Source: Paraburkholderia rhynchosiae (lineage in GTDB: Bacteria > Pseudomonadota > Gammaproteobacteria > Burkholderiales > Burkholderiaceae). Taken from it: a stretch of 63,812 nt of DNA. The position numbers and the translations under genes are program-made. This document shows, in pieces, positions 35,248 through 43,591 of the stretch; position 1 is the first letter of the stretch, and every line of letters starts with the position of its first letter. Under the pieces are notes generated by a model, which was given only the letters and a program-made list of their open reading frames with translations, searched no databases and was not told the origin of the DNA. The stretch lies in NCBI RefSeq assembly GCF_002879865.1, contig NZ_PNXY01000034.1, positions 1 to 63,812 on the forward strand, written 5' to 3'.

Positions 35248-36108
35248 TCAGAAAAACTCACTGGCGAACTTTCTCATCGTGTGGAACCCCTCGCTAACGG
35301 AATAGCAGGCGGGACAGAAAATAATTTCATCCAGGCCTAGCGCTTCATAGTTGGGGAGATTGTCCTTCTCCGCCTGGACAAGTTCGATGTTCGTCGCGGC
35401 CAGTTGTTTATACAGATCCGAAAGCTGCCGGCCGCTATCCGCCATGATCGTGGTGAGTTCGTCGAGAATGCGCTTGAATTCTGGGAACGTTTTCCAATTT
35501 ATCTGGAATCCATCTCCATATTTCGCAATGCGCCTGAGGGCGGGTGGCGTTTCCCCTCCGACGATGATTGGCGGATGGGGCTTTTGTACCGGCAGGGGGT
35601 TGAGGCGTCCGCCGGTAAAATCGATGAACTTGCCACGGAACGCCTGCCCGCTTCCCGACCATAGCAGCTTCATGACGTCGAGGTATTCGTCGGCACGTTG
35701 GCCGCGCTGCGCAAACGGAACCCCGAGCGCCTCGAATTCTTCACGCATCCAGCCAATACCAACGCCGTAGCTGAAGCGCCCGCCGCTGACAAAATCCAGA
35801 GTGGCCACAGCCTGAGCCTGTTGAATGGGCGGGCGGTAGCCCAAGACCGCAATTCCTGTCGCAAGGCGGACGCTTTTGGTGGCGCCGGCGATCGAGGCCA
35901 GTAGGACGAGCGGATCGTACCAAGGCCATCTGGGGTCGAACACACCAGCAGGGTAGGCGGATGCGTCGAATTCTTCGGGACCCAGTACATGATCTCCCAA
36001 CTGGATTGAATGAAAACCGATCCTCTCGGCTTCCTGTGCAAAACGCACAACGTCATCGGCACTGGGGGAGAGACCCAGCAGTGTGCTGCAGCTTATTCCG
36101 TACTTCAT
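35248..36108 (-). CDS. LLM-class F420-dependent oxidoreductase (second)
   Basis: A 286-residue luciferase-like TIM barrel. It contains VVRFAQEAERIGFHSIQLGDH, SVRLATGIAVLGYRPPIQQAQAVATLDFVSGGRFSYGVGIGWM, EEFEALG and PVQKPHPPIIVGGETPPALRRIAKYGDGF. This is the canonical TIGR03619-like pattern of actinobacterial F420-dependent enzymes and differs from the LLM protein at 29698. ATG 36108 is preferred because the longer frame starts with TTG. It probably uses F420H2 made by the 6861 reductase; substrate unknown. Confidence 0.88.
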   Translation of the reverse strand: MKYGISCSTLLGLSPSADDVVRFAQEAERIGFHSIQLGDHVLGPEEFDASAYPAGVFDPRWPWYDPLVLLASIAGATKSVRLATGIAVLGYRPPIQQAQAVATLDFVSGGRFSYGVGIGWMREEFEALGVPFAQRGQRADEYLDVMKLLWSGSGQAFRGKFIDFTGGRLNPLPVQKPHPPIIVGGETPPALRRIAKYGDGFQINWKTFPEFKRILDELTTIMADSGRQLSDLYKQLAATNIELVQAEKDNLPNYEALGLDEIIFCPACYSVSEGFHTMRKFASEFF

Positions 36109-36288
36109 TTCGCCGTCCGTTTGGTTGTCGACGCGGAGGTTTTGGTCCAGTGACAACTATTCGCCGCGAGTCGTCCTTCATTCTCGAACCTCCTGCCCAA
36201 CGTCTTGAGAGCAAGCTGTGGTTCGAAGGCACAAGACCAGGCAAAGTGGTTGGTAGGGCGGCCCGAGCTCGCCCAAGCATTCGACAGT

Positions 36289-37032
36289 TCATTGGCAACT
36301 GATCCCGCCGTCGACGATAAATTCGGCGCCCGTCGAAAAGCGCGATTCATCGCTGGCTAGAAGCAGAACTACATTGGCGACCTCGTCGGGCTCGCCCGGC
36401 CGACCGGCGGGAGTCGCGGCGATAAATTGAGCGGTACTCGCTTCAGATTCCGGCGTCGAGACGGTCATCGGAGTACTGATCAAACCTGGATGGACTGAGT
36501 TGACCCTGATGTTATATGGCGCCAACTCGATGGCAGCTGATTTGCTCATGCCGCGCACCGCAAATTTCGAGGCAGTGTACGCAAGCACCTCCGCGGCGCC
36601 GAACAGACCCGCGACAGACGAGATGTTGATGATAGACCCTCCGCCAGCGCGCTTCATTGAAGCAATGACCGACTTCATGCCGAGAAAAACGGAGACCTGA
36701 TTGACATCGATCACCCGGCGGTAGTCACGTTCTTCCATGACTTCAATCGGACTGTGGGCGACGATGCCAGCGTTGTTGACTAGCACGGACACAGGGCCAA
36801 ACGCTTCCTCGGTCTCGCCGACAACGCGCTGCCATTGATCTTCCTTAGTCACATCGTGGTGGAGATAGCGCGCGCTTTCTCCCAGCGAGGCAGCGGTCTC
36901 TTCGCCTTCCGCGTCGAGCACGTCGGTCAACATGACTTTTGCGCCTTCCTCGATCAACCGGCGCGCATGCGCGGCGCCCATGCCTCGCGCGGCGCCTGTT
37001 ACGATAGCGACCTTGCCGCTCACTCGGCCCAT
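36289..37032 (-). CDS. Short-chain dehydrogenase/reductase (FabG / hydroxysteroid-dehydrogenase-like)
   Basis: A 247-residue classical SDR. TGAARGMGAAHARRL is the cofactor loop, with DVLD pointing to NAD preference, VNNAGI near 85, ISSVAGLFGAAEVLAYTASK for Ser and Tyr-x-x-x-Lys, and VDGGISCQ at the end. The overall pattern resembles 3alpha/20beta-hydroxysteroid and cyclohexanol-type dehydrogenases. ATG 37032 follows AAGGAGGCCAAC. It lies between the SRPBCC and LLM genes in the minus-strand operon. Confidence 0.9.
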   Translation of the reverse strand: MGRVSGKVAIVTGAARGMGAAHARRLIEEGAKVMLTDVLDAEGEETAASLGESARYLHHDVTKEDQWQRVVGETEEAFGPVSVLVNNAGIVAHSPIEVMEERDYRRVIDVNQVSVFLGMKSVIASMKRAGGGSIINISSVAGLFGAAEVLAYTASKFAVRGMSKSAAIELAPYNIRVNSVHPGLISTPMTVSTPESEASTAQFIAATPAGRPGEPDEVANVVLLLASDESRFSTGAEFIVDGGISCQ

Positions 37033-37103
37033 GTTGGCCTCCTTGAATGGACTTGTTGCTTTGATATATGTTGGGCGTCGTCGTGCGCCCATTGCGACGG
37101 CAG

Positions 37104-37616
37104 TCAGCGGACTCCTGTCTGCGCTGCCCTGCGCTTCGAGAGGTAGTGGTTGAGCCCGTTGAAAATCGCCTCATAAACTGCTTCGAGCGTGTCGCGCACC
37201 ACATCCACGTTGCCCGGCTCAAGAACGTCGAAGGTCGACGTGATCGTCATGCGGCAACGCTCTTGAGAGAGCGGATCGAGACTCCATGAAGCGAGATAGT
37301 TCCGCGCGCCGAGTAGAAAGCCGTCGCTCGCGTTGTAGTAGAGCCGGTGCGCCACCGGATCTTCGTGAAGCAGCGTCTCGCGATTCACCACGGGAAGTTT
37401 GGCGCCGTCGGCATTTGATCGCTCGATCACCTTGGTACGTGGAACCTGTCCTTTTTCACCCTCAAGATACGTCTTATGGGCCTTCATGCCTCCGTCTTCT
37501 AGCTCGTTGCCCCACCAATCCATGTTTCCCCAATCGGTGAGCAATTGCCAGAGCGGCTCGACGTTGCTCTCGATGATTCCCTCTCGCTTGCCAGAGCCTC
37601 TTTGTACGTTAGACAT
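37104..37616 (-). CDS. SRPBCC-family protein, paralogue of 23511
   Basis: A 170-residue helix-grip protein with REGIIESNVEPLWQLLTDWGNMDWW, YLEGEKGQVPRTKVIE, RLYYNASDGF and a C-terminal helix DVVRDTLEAVYEAIFNGLNHYL. It has the same length and layout as the protein at 23511-24023, with moderate identity. A ligand-binding or cyclase/hydratase role is possible. ATG 37616 follows AAGGAGGTTTCTA. Lies between the SnoaL-like and SDR genes. Confidence 0.75.
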   Translation of the reverse strand: MSNVQRGSGKREGIIESNVEPLWQLLTDWGNMDWWGNELEDGGMKAHKTYLEGEKGQVPRTKVIERSNADGAKLPVVNRETLLHEDPVAHRLYYNASDGFLLGARNYLASWSLDPLSQERCRMTITSTFDVLEPGNVDVVRDTLEAVYEAIFNGLNHYLSKRRAAQTGVR

Positions 37617-37775
37617 TAGAAACCTCCTTATTGAGACCACTTCATTCCGATATAAACAGTCGAAAAGTTGGTGGATGATGGGCCACTAATCTCTCTTCTC
37701 ATGGAGAGTTGTCGGCAAGGGCCGCCAGGGTAATGCTGGCGGCGCACGGTTGATTGCTTGAATTGTTTCTACCGC

Positions 37776-38219
37776 TCAACGACTCGATCCTTCCGCGGGC
37801 AGTTGCGCATTGACCGTTTCCGGCGGGAACGTCTTGCGCAGTATTCGCTTCCCGATCTTCCAGGAGCCAGCGATCTTCACATACTCGTCTTCGTACCTGA
37901 CCTGATAGCGGGTGCGCTCACCACGCTTGCTGAGTGCCTCCACGAGACCGAAGACCGTCCCGCGAGCTGTGTCAAAGTCGTGGGACCAAATAATGTGGTT
38001 GCTCATCAGATGTACCGCATGCTGTGTAACCGCCACAATGTCATGACCGTAGCGTCGGATGGCGTCGTGCCCCACAAAAAGATCATTGCCAAATTCGCGC
38101 TCGTCGAAGATTGCGTTGGGCGCGAATACCCTGACCCATTCATCGATCTCAAAGCAATCCACGAAATAAGCGTACCGGTGGTTGAGTTCCTGAATCTCCA
38201 AGCGATCTTCTACGTTCAT
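37776..38219 (-). CDS. SnoaL-like/NTF2-fold protein, paralogue of 33267
   Basis: A 147-residue NTF2-fold protein. MNVEDRLEIQELNHRYAYFVD, VFAPNAIFDEREFGN, VGHDAIRRYGHD and WKIGKRILRKTFPPETV match the 33267 protein nearly position for position, so the pair arose by duplication. First gene of the minus-strand operon behind the promoter at 38401-38439. Isomerase, hydratase or dehalogenase-like chemistry is possible; no catalytic residue assignment is safe. Confidence 0.8.
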   Translation of the reverse strand: MNVEDRLEIQELNHRYAYFVDCFEIDEWVRVFAPNAIFDEREFGNDLFVGHDAIRRYGHDIVAVTQHAVHLMSNHIIWSHDFDTARGTVFGLVEALSKRGERTRYQVRYEDEYVKIAGSWKIGKRILRKTFPPETVNAQLPAEGSSR

Positions 38220-38400
38220 TGGAACCTCTGCAACAGGTTAAGTGGAGGTGAGAGTTGCCCCCGGTGGTGCAGAGGGGGCCGCGGTACGAGCCGATTTTCT
38301 CTGCTACAGCCCAATTCGCGAATCCGGCGACCGCCGACTATGAAACGTCGTCCACTGCCAAGCACAGCAGCCAAGGGTCCTGCATAGTCATTGCATATGA

Positions 38401-38439
38401 TATGCTTCAATACTATACTCCGGTCGCTCATTGCGTCAA
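38401..38439 (-). promoter_or_regulatory. Promoter with regulon operator for the 34.4-38.2 kb operon
   Basis: A perfect element copy, TATG-N5-ATACTATA, lies at 38401-38417. On the minus strand, TTGACG (38439-38434) stands 16 bp from TATAGT or 18 bp from TAGTAT, both within the element. An extra GCATAT-G-ATATGC palindrome (38393-38405) adjoins it. It probably also influences the divergent nitroreductase-like gene. The 320-bp gap 38220-38539 holds nothing else. Confidence 0.7.
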
Positions 38440-38539
38440 GGCAATGTTCCAGTACTTGATCTTGTGTCATGTTGTGGTTACTGCCCGTTCTCCGGTGATG
38501 ATTTGGTGCCTACTTAAAGGGCTCTGGATTGATCCGAGG

Positions 38540-39223
38540 ATGGGCTCAGCCAAAGGACAGAAGTTGACAATTGCATACCCACCCGTCGCTGTGGCTTCTG
38601 CGGCACTTTCGGGTTCCGGCCGACGATCAGTGCGGCGATACAAGGCAGATGCGGTTGACCCGGAAACGGTTGAGGACCTACTTCGAGCGGCAATTGCTGC
38701 GCCGTCTGCGCACAACAGGCAACCTTGGCGGTTCGCGGTGATCGATTCTTTCGACCGAAAGGCGGCGTTGGCGACGTCCATGGGCGAGCGTCTGCGCATC
38801 GACCGTCTACGGGATGGTGATGACGAAGGCGACGTCGAGCGGGACGTCGAGCGATCCTATGCGCGAATCGTATCCGCTCCGGTGATCGTTGTTGTCTGCA
38901 TGACAATGGAAGACATGGACGTTTATCCGGACCCAGTCCGGAGTCGTTGCGAACATCTAATGGCGGTACAAAGTACAGCGATGGCCGGCGCCAACCTTCT
39001 GCTGGCTGCCCATGCCGTTGGCTTGGGCGGGTGTTGGCTATGCGCCCCATTGTTTTGTCCTGACGTGATTGGCCAGGTTCTTGGCTTGCCAGCGCACTGG
39101 CAAGCGCAAGGAATGGTCACTCTGGGCTACCCCTCGGCAGATCCGAAGCCGTTTATGCGGCGCTCAATTCGCGACGTCACGGTGTTCTTTCGCAGCGGCG
39201 GCACTGGAAGCAGCGGTACTTGA
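38540..39223 (+). CDS. Nitroreductase-fold protein resembling the FbiB C-terminal domain
   Basis: A 227-residue FMN-dependent nitroreductase-fold protein. RRSVRRYKADAVDPETVEDLLRAAIAAPSAHNRQPWRFAV, VYPDPVRSRCEHLMAVQSTAMAGANLLLAAHAVGLGGCW and LPAHWQAQGMVTLGYP follow the pattern of the C-terminal half of actinobacterial FbiB. That domain reduces dehydro-F420-0 to F420-0. As a separate protein it could complete F420 synthesis alongside the single-domain CofE at 5999. Otherwise it is a catabolic nitroreductase-like enzyme. The start is uncertain: ATG 38540 (after CCGAGG) is chosen because it lies after the operator and just before the domain. Confidence 0.78.
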   Translation: MGSAKGQKLTIAYPPVAVASAALSGSGRRSVRRYKADAVDPETVEDLLRAAIAAPSAHNRQPWRFAVIDSFDRKAALATSMGERLRIDRLRDGDDEGDVERDVERSYARIVSAPVIVVVCMTMEDMDVYPDPVRSRCEHLMAVQSTAMAGANLLLAAHAVGLGGCWLCAPLFCPDVIGQVLGLPAHWQAQGMVTLGYPSADPKPFMRRSIRDVTVFFRSGGTGSSGT

Positions 39224-39233
39224 GCTGGAGAAG

Positions 39234-40487
39234 TTAAAGCCAGGCGGCAATATCCCGCCACGAGCGCGATAGGTCCTCACGAAACTCGGGTGCCGCAATA
39301 GCGACAAGGGCTTTCGCGCGCTCGTGGACGCTTGCACCGACCAACCGTGCGACGCCGAAGTCTGTTACCACGTAGTCGACGTCGACTCGGGAGAGAGTCC
39401 CGATCGATCGCTCGCCCAGCCGCGGGACGATGCGCGACGCTGTGCCCGCGCTGTGAGTGGCACAAAGCGCGACGATACTTCTTCCGCCATTGGAAAGGCG
39501 TGCTCCGCGCGCAAAGTCCGGCGCGCCGCCAGGCCCGCTGACAGAGCGGCCGTCTGCGTGCTCGAGATTGCATTGTCCAAACAAGTCCACTTCCAGGGCC
39601 GAATTGACTGAGATGAAACGGTCTTGAGCGGACAAAGTCTGAAGGTTATGCGTAACTTCGCAACCCACAACCTGAAGCGCTCCGTAGTCGGCTGCCCATC
39701 GATAGAGCGATTCGCTTCCGACGAGCACACAGCAACTGTGGATGCAATCTTCATCCACTGCTCCCGCCTTCACGAGGTCAATCAAACCGTCTGAGAGCAT
39801 GCCCGAATGAAACCGCAGTTTGCGACGGTCGCTAAGCTGTAGGGATAGGGCGGCTGGGACTCTGCCCAGCCCAATCTGAACGATCGATCCATCATCTATC
39901 AGAGAGGCAACGTTGCGTGCGACGGATATCGAGCTGTCATCGAGCGTAGTGGTGTATTCCGGCAGCTCTGAGTCAACCTCGCATACATAATCGAAGTGGG
40001 AGTATGGAATTTTGACGGCTCCGCGGACGCGCGGTGTGCGATGGTTGAGCAAGCCGAGGATGCGGCGGCTTTTTTTTACCGCGGTGGGAGCAAATTCCAC
40101 TGCCGGCCCGAGGGAACACAAGCCATCATCGTCTGGCGGCGACGTCTGGATGACAATCAGGTCCAGTTCAACATTTTCCTGAAGGTGGCGGACGAACCCG
40201 GCATACGTGATTGGAAGAAAACGATAGCGCCCGTCGCGCTGCGCATCACGCAACCCTGGCTGCATGAACAAGCCACTAACGCTTGCCGTGGGCGCGAACC
40301 TGTCGATCTCCAGCTTGTTGATTCCCGGAACGTAGCTTGTCAATATACGCAGATCCTTTGTACCGTCGGACTCACACAGCAACGCTGACATAAAAGCTGA
40401 CGGTTCGCCGCTTGAACCGGGAATGAATATATGATCGTGCGGCTTGACCAATTGGGCAAGCGCCGCCTCCGCGATGTACTCAGCCAT
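39234..40487 (-). CDS. Acetyl-CoA hydrolase/CoA-transferase family protein
   Basis: A 417-residue protein of the family containing 4-hydroxybutyrate and succinyl-CoA:acetate CoA-transferases, which move CoA between acids. It has QIGLGRVPAALSLQL near 215, LRFHSGMLSDGLIDL near 235, GRSIVALCATHSAGTASRIVP near 325 and VDYVVTDFGVARLVGASVHERAKALVAIAAPEFREDL at the C-terminus. It could activate the substrate or recover CoA from an end product. Last gene of the minus-strand group with the thiolase and the HMGS-like protein. Confidence 0.85.
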   Translation of the reverse strand: MAEYIAEAALAQLVKPHDHIFIPGSSGEPSAFMSALLCESDGTKDLRILTSYVPGINKLEIDRFAPTASVSGLFMQPGLRDAQRDGRYRFLPITYAGFVRHLQENVELDLIVIQTSPPDDDGLCSLGPAVEFAPTAVKKSRRILGLLNHRTPRVRGAVKIPYSHFDYVCEVDSELPEYTTTLDDSSISVARNVASLIDDGSIVQIGLGRVPAALSLQLSDRRKLRFHSGMLSDGLIDLVKAGAVDEDCIHSCCVLVGSESLYRWAADYGALQVVGCEVTHNLQTLSAQDRFISVNSALEVDLFGQCNLEHADGRSVSGPGGAPDFARGARLSNGGRSIVALCATHSAGTASRIVPRLGERSIGTLSRVDVDYVVTDFGVARLVGASVHERAKALVAIAAPEFREDLSRSWRDIAAWL

Positions 40488-40550
40488 GATTGTTGTACCA
40501 GCTCGCGCACCGCTTGCCGCTAGCCCGCGGCAAGCCAGTGACGCAGGTCA

Positions 40551-41747
40551 TTAGAGAAGACCGAGAATAGAGATCGCTGCGACACCGAGATACGGGACGC
40601 CACCCAGATTATGAGTTAGTCCGACAGTTGGATTGGCCAACTGCCGTTCTCCGGCACGATGCAGCAGTTGATTGTAGATCTCGTATGCCATGCGCAGTCC
40701 CGATGCGGCGATCGGGTGGCCGAAGCACTTTAGGCCACCGTCGATCTGGCAAGGCACACCTCCATCTGCATCGTAGAAGCCATCGAGGACGTCGGTGACA
40801 GCCCGGCCTTCCTCCGAGACGAACAGGTCTTCCATCGTCACTAGCTCGGTAATCGAGAAGCAGTCGTGAACCTCCATCAGGCTCAACTGCTCGCGCGGCT
40901 TCGTAATGCCAGCCTCCTCATAAGCGCGCCGAGCCGCGTGCCGCGTTGTCCGGACATGGCTGCCATCCCACTGCGTCGTGTGCGATTCGATACCAGAACT
41001 ACTTGCAAGTTGGATCGCCTTGACCGTTACCAGATCCCGCTTGCCCAGTGACCGGGCGATCTCGGGCGTAGTTACTATCGCGCAAGCGGCACCATCGCTA
41101 ACGCCACAGCAGTCAAACAACCCGAGTGGCTCGGCGATCATCGGCGCGCCGAGAATCTGGTCCATCGTTATCTTCTTGCGGATATGTGCCTTAGGGCTTT
41201 TTACGCCGTTTTGGTGGCTTTTCCACGATACGTGGCCGATCGCTCTCTTCAGATCTTCCTGAGAAACATCGTGCTTGCTGCGATATCCCGCCGCTAACTG
41301 CGCGAAACCGGCTGGTGCGGAGCCTAGCGGCAACCAGAGGTCGTTCAGCGTTCCCTTGTAAGGCGCGGGAAGGCCACCGTAGCCGGTGTCCTTCAACTTT
41401 TCGGCGCCAATCGCGAGAGCGATATCAACTGCGCCGGACGCGACGGCATAGACAGCACCGCGTAACGCCTCTGTACCTGTCGCACACATGTTTTCCATGC
41501 GGCTGACCGGAATACCTTCGAGACGCAAAGCTAGCGACGCGGGAATCGACGAATTTCCTACGTTGATCTCATCAAGACAGGAGCCGTACCACGCAGCGTC
41601 AATCATCTTTCGTTCGATACCAGCGTCGGCCAAACCTTCTTCGAAAGCTTCAGCCATTAGCTGGTGCGTGCCGACGTCCCAGCGTTCGCCGAACTGCGTA
41701 CAGCCCATGCCAAGGATTGCCACCTTGTCTTTGATGCCAGATGCCAT
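40551..41747 (-). CDS. SCP2-type thiolase
   Basis: A 398-residue thiolase-superfamily protein of the sterol-carrier-protein-X / archaeal type. It has the nucleophile cysteine in SRMENMCATGTEALRGAVYAV (about residue 88), EVHDCFSITELVTMEDL near 300, and CFGHPIAASGLRMAYEIY near 345. Such enzymes work with a DUF35 (OB-fold/zinc-ribbon) partner, which is here fused to the neighbouring protein 13 bp upstream. Because the cysteine is kept, true thiolysis or condensation is possible, unlike the Ltp2-type aldolases. Confidence 0.87.
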   Translation of the reverse strand: MASGIKDKVAILGMGCTQFGERWDVGTHQLMAEAFEEGLADAGIERKMIDAAWYGSCLDEINVGNSSIPASLALRLEGIPVSRMENMCATGTEALRGAVYAVASGAVDIALAIGAEKLKDTGYGGLPAPYKGTLNDLWLPLGSAPAGFAQLAAGYRSKHDVSQEDLKRAIGHVSWKSHQNGVKSPKAHIRKKITMDQILGAPMIAEPLGLFDCCGVSDGAACAIVTTPEIARSLGKRDLVTVKAIQLASSSGIESHTTQWDGSHVRTTRHAARRAYEEAGITKPREQLSLMEVHDCFSITELVTMEDLFVSEEGRAVTDVLDGFYDADGGVPCQIDGGLKCFGHPIAASGLRMAYEIYNQLLHRAGERQLANPTVGLTHNLGGVPYLGVAAISILGLL

Positions 41748-41759
41748 GTCTTGCTCCTG

Positions 41760-43211
41760 TTATGCACGCACCGGTGAGGTTTTCCAGAAATAACGCGGAT
41801 AGCCCCGGTCTTTGTCTACGTCTTTGATTCGGAAGACGACCTTCAGTGGCGTGCCGACCTCGAGCCCAGAGGTACCGACATCGACTGTCTCGGTCAGCAG
41901 GCGGGCGCCGTTCTCGAACTGCGTGAAACCCACGTAGAGGGGCGGTGCCGGATGATACGAGAGCCAATCGGCAGTAAAGGTGAGCACACGGCACTTCTCG
42001 TCAACCAACGATAGCTGTTCGAAGTCGGCGCTTGGTGCGCTGCATGAAGCGTTCACGCAGTAGGCCAGTTGGGGGAACTGGACGGTCCCGCATTTAGAAC
42101 ACTTGCCCGCCATGAAGTGGGCCAATTGGAAATTCGAGCGATACTGCTCAGTTAGGGCTGTCTTGAGCACCTTCTCGCCGCGCATGCCCCATTCCAATTC
42201 GATTGCTTCATCGTATGAGAGCAAACGTAAATAGTCATCGTGAGATTGTGCATCGTCCAGAGCGCCGCTAATGCCGCGCCGGGGCGAAAACGACTTCAAC
42301 GCGTCTGTCGTCTTGATAACCAGCGCGTCAACGCCTTGGCCGAAGCTGGCTAATACGATGACCTCACCGGGACTGGCGTGCTGGAGCACGTGGGCCAGCA
42401 TGAGCAACCCGTGGGCAGTGCCACTGAAACCGCAGTTTTCGTTGAGATTGTCGGCCTCTGCTTCGGCGGGAATGCCGAGACGCTTGGCAACCATGGCCGC
42501 GATGCCTTTCATCGGCGTCGCCAAAATAAAATGGTCGACCTGTCCTGCTGAGACGCCCGCTTGCTCCAGTGCGGCATTTACCGTTTCGGGGACCAGCTTC
42601 GCATAGCCTTCGTCCCGGATCCAGCGCTCCTCCCAAACATAATCGTATTTGGCGTTTGCCGCGCGAAACCGGTCGACAAACATCGCGTTACAACTGGATG
42701 AGCCGATAACTCGCGCCAGAACGCCTTCGCTGCCGAGCATAAAGGCTGCGGCGCCAGCGCCATAGCTAATTTCCTGAGTGCTGGCTGGCTTGCCGCGAGG
42801 GCGATCGCTTGCAACAAAAAGGGCGGGCCCTGATGTTGACTGCAAGGCCGCGAGGAGCCCAGAAGTACCTGCACGCTGCGAATGACCGACATCCATGGTC
42901 CGTGCGCCAGAAGGGAGTCCGAGGGCGCCTGCGACGATGGCCGAGTTCTGTAGATCAGCAAACGGCATCGTGGTCGACGCCATAGACACAGCGACAAAGC
43001 GGGACGTTGACTTCGTGTCAAGGGCGTCTCGAGCGGCCTCGACTGCCATCGTTACAGCGTCTTCGTCCCAGCTGCAAAATGCTCGCTGCCCTTTGCTCAG
43101 GGAGCGGAGGTTCGGTGCCATCCATTTGTGCGCTGCGGCGATGGCGGCCCGCTGCATTCGGAGCCGCGGAATGTAGCCTCCGAAGCCGGTTATTCCATAG
43201 GTGTTGTTCAT
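41760..43211 (-). CDS. HMG-CoA-synthase-like protein fused to a C-terminal DUF35 domain
   Basis: A 483-residue fusion. The N-terminal about 360 residues have the HMG-CoA-synthase fold (ITGFGGYIPRLRM, VVVDA-like AVSMASTTMPFADLQ, NENCGFSGTAHGLLMLAHVL). The C-terminal part is a zinc ribbon (CSKCGTVQFPQLAYC plus a later Cys) and an OB-fold. At the nucleophile position, family ACKAGT reads SQRAGT, so the cysteine is Gln112; the catalytic His of the FHxP motif reads ILATP (Ala231). It cannot be a normal synthase. ATG 43211 is chosen because the longer frame begins inside the operator/promoter. Confidence 0.82.
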   Translation of the reverse strand: MNNTYGITGFGGYIPRLRMQRAAIAAAHKWMAPNLRSLSKGQRAFCSWDEDAVTMAVEAARDALDTKSTSRFVAVSMASTTMPFADLQNSAIVAGALGLPSGARTMDVGHSQRAGTSGLLAALQSTSGPALFVASDRPRGKPASTQEISYGAGAAAFMLGSEGVLARVIGSSSCNAMFVDRFRAANAKYDYVWEERWIRDEGYAKLVPETVNAALEQAGVSAGQVDHFILATPMKGIAAMVAKRLGIPAEAEADNLNENCGFSGTAHGLLMLAHVLQHASPGEVIVLASFGQGVDALVIKTTDALKSFSPRRGISGALDDAQSHDDYLRLLSYDEAIELEWGMRGEKVLKTALTEQYRSNFQLAHFMAGKCSKCGTVQFPQLAYCVNASCSAPSADFEQLSLVDEKCRVLTFTADWLSYHPAPPLYVGFTQFENGARLLTETVDVGTSGLEVGTPLKVVFRIKDVDKDRGYPRYFWKTSPVRA

Positions 43212-43258
43212 CGGCACTTGTCGCCCTTCACGTTGGTCACTAGGTTCAGCGAAAGAAG

Positions 43259-43298
43259 TATGCATGAATACGATACACTAGGGGACGGTAAAGATCAA
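43259..43298 (-). promoter_or_regulatory. Minus-strand promoter/operator for the HMGS-like/thiolase/CoA-transferase operon
   Basis: A perfect element, TATG-N5-ATACGATA, lies at 43259-43275. On the minus strand, TTGATC (43298-43293), a 17-bp spacer and TATCGT (43275-43270) form a promoter with its -10 in the element. It fires away from the plus-strand promoter at 43341. Confidence 0.7.
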
Positions 43299-43340
43299 TT
43301 CGACTGGGCGATGAACAGACAGCCAGGGTTATGTCCGGGC

Positions 43341-43378
43341 TTTACATCGCAAGAGGTCAGATATAGTATGCTTGCGAA
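43341..43378 (+). promoter_or_regulatory. Plus-strand promoter/operator for the acyl-CoA dehydrogenase/ligase operon
   Basis: TTTACA (43341-43346), a 17-bp spacer and TAGTAT (43364-43369) form a promoter, with the element in reverse orientation at 43362-43378 (10 of 12 positions). It has the same layout and almost the same sequence as the promoter at 10520-10557. About 215 bp of leader separate it from the ATG at 43592. Confidence 0.68.
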
Positions 43379-43591
43379 CCATTTGCGGTGCGCACCGAAG
43401 GTACGCGAGGGTTACGGCGTCCGTGATGCGCAGTGCGAGGGCCGCTGACAATGCAAACGCACCGGATGTTCCTTGCTCCGATTGCACGGTGTAGGCTTCC
43501 GAACGGGAGTAGTTCCCTCGGTAGTTTGGTTCGTCTGGGATCGCGTCGATCTGAACCGCACGGCGTTTCGGCGTCACTTTCTGAGGTGGTC

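Noticed and set aside
14349..38219. Steroid degradation cluster
   Set aside because: DUF1302/DUF1329/MMPL genes and hydroxysteroid-dehydrogenase-like SDRs suggested it, but no ketosteroid dehydrogenase, 9-alpha-hydroxylase pair or meta-cleavage dioxygenase is present.
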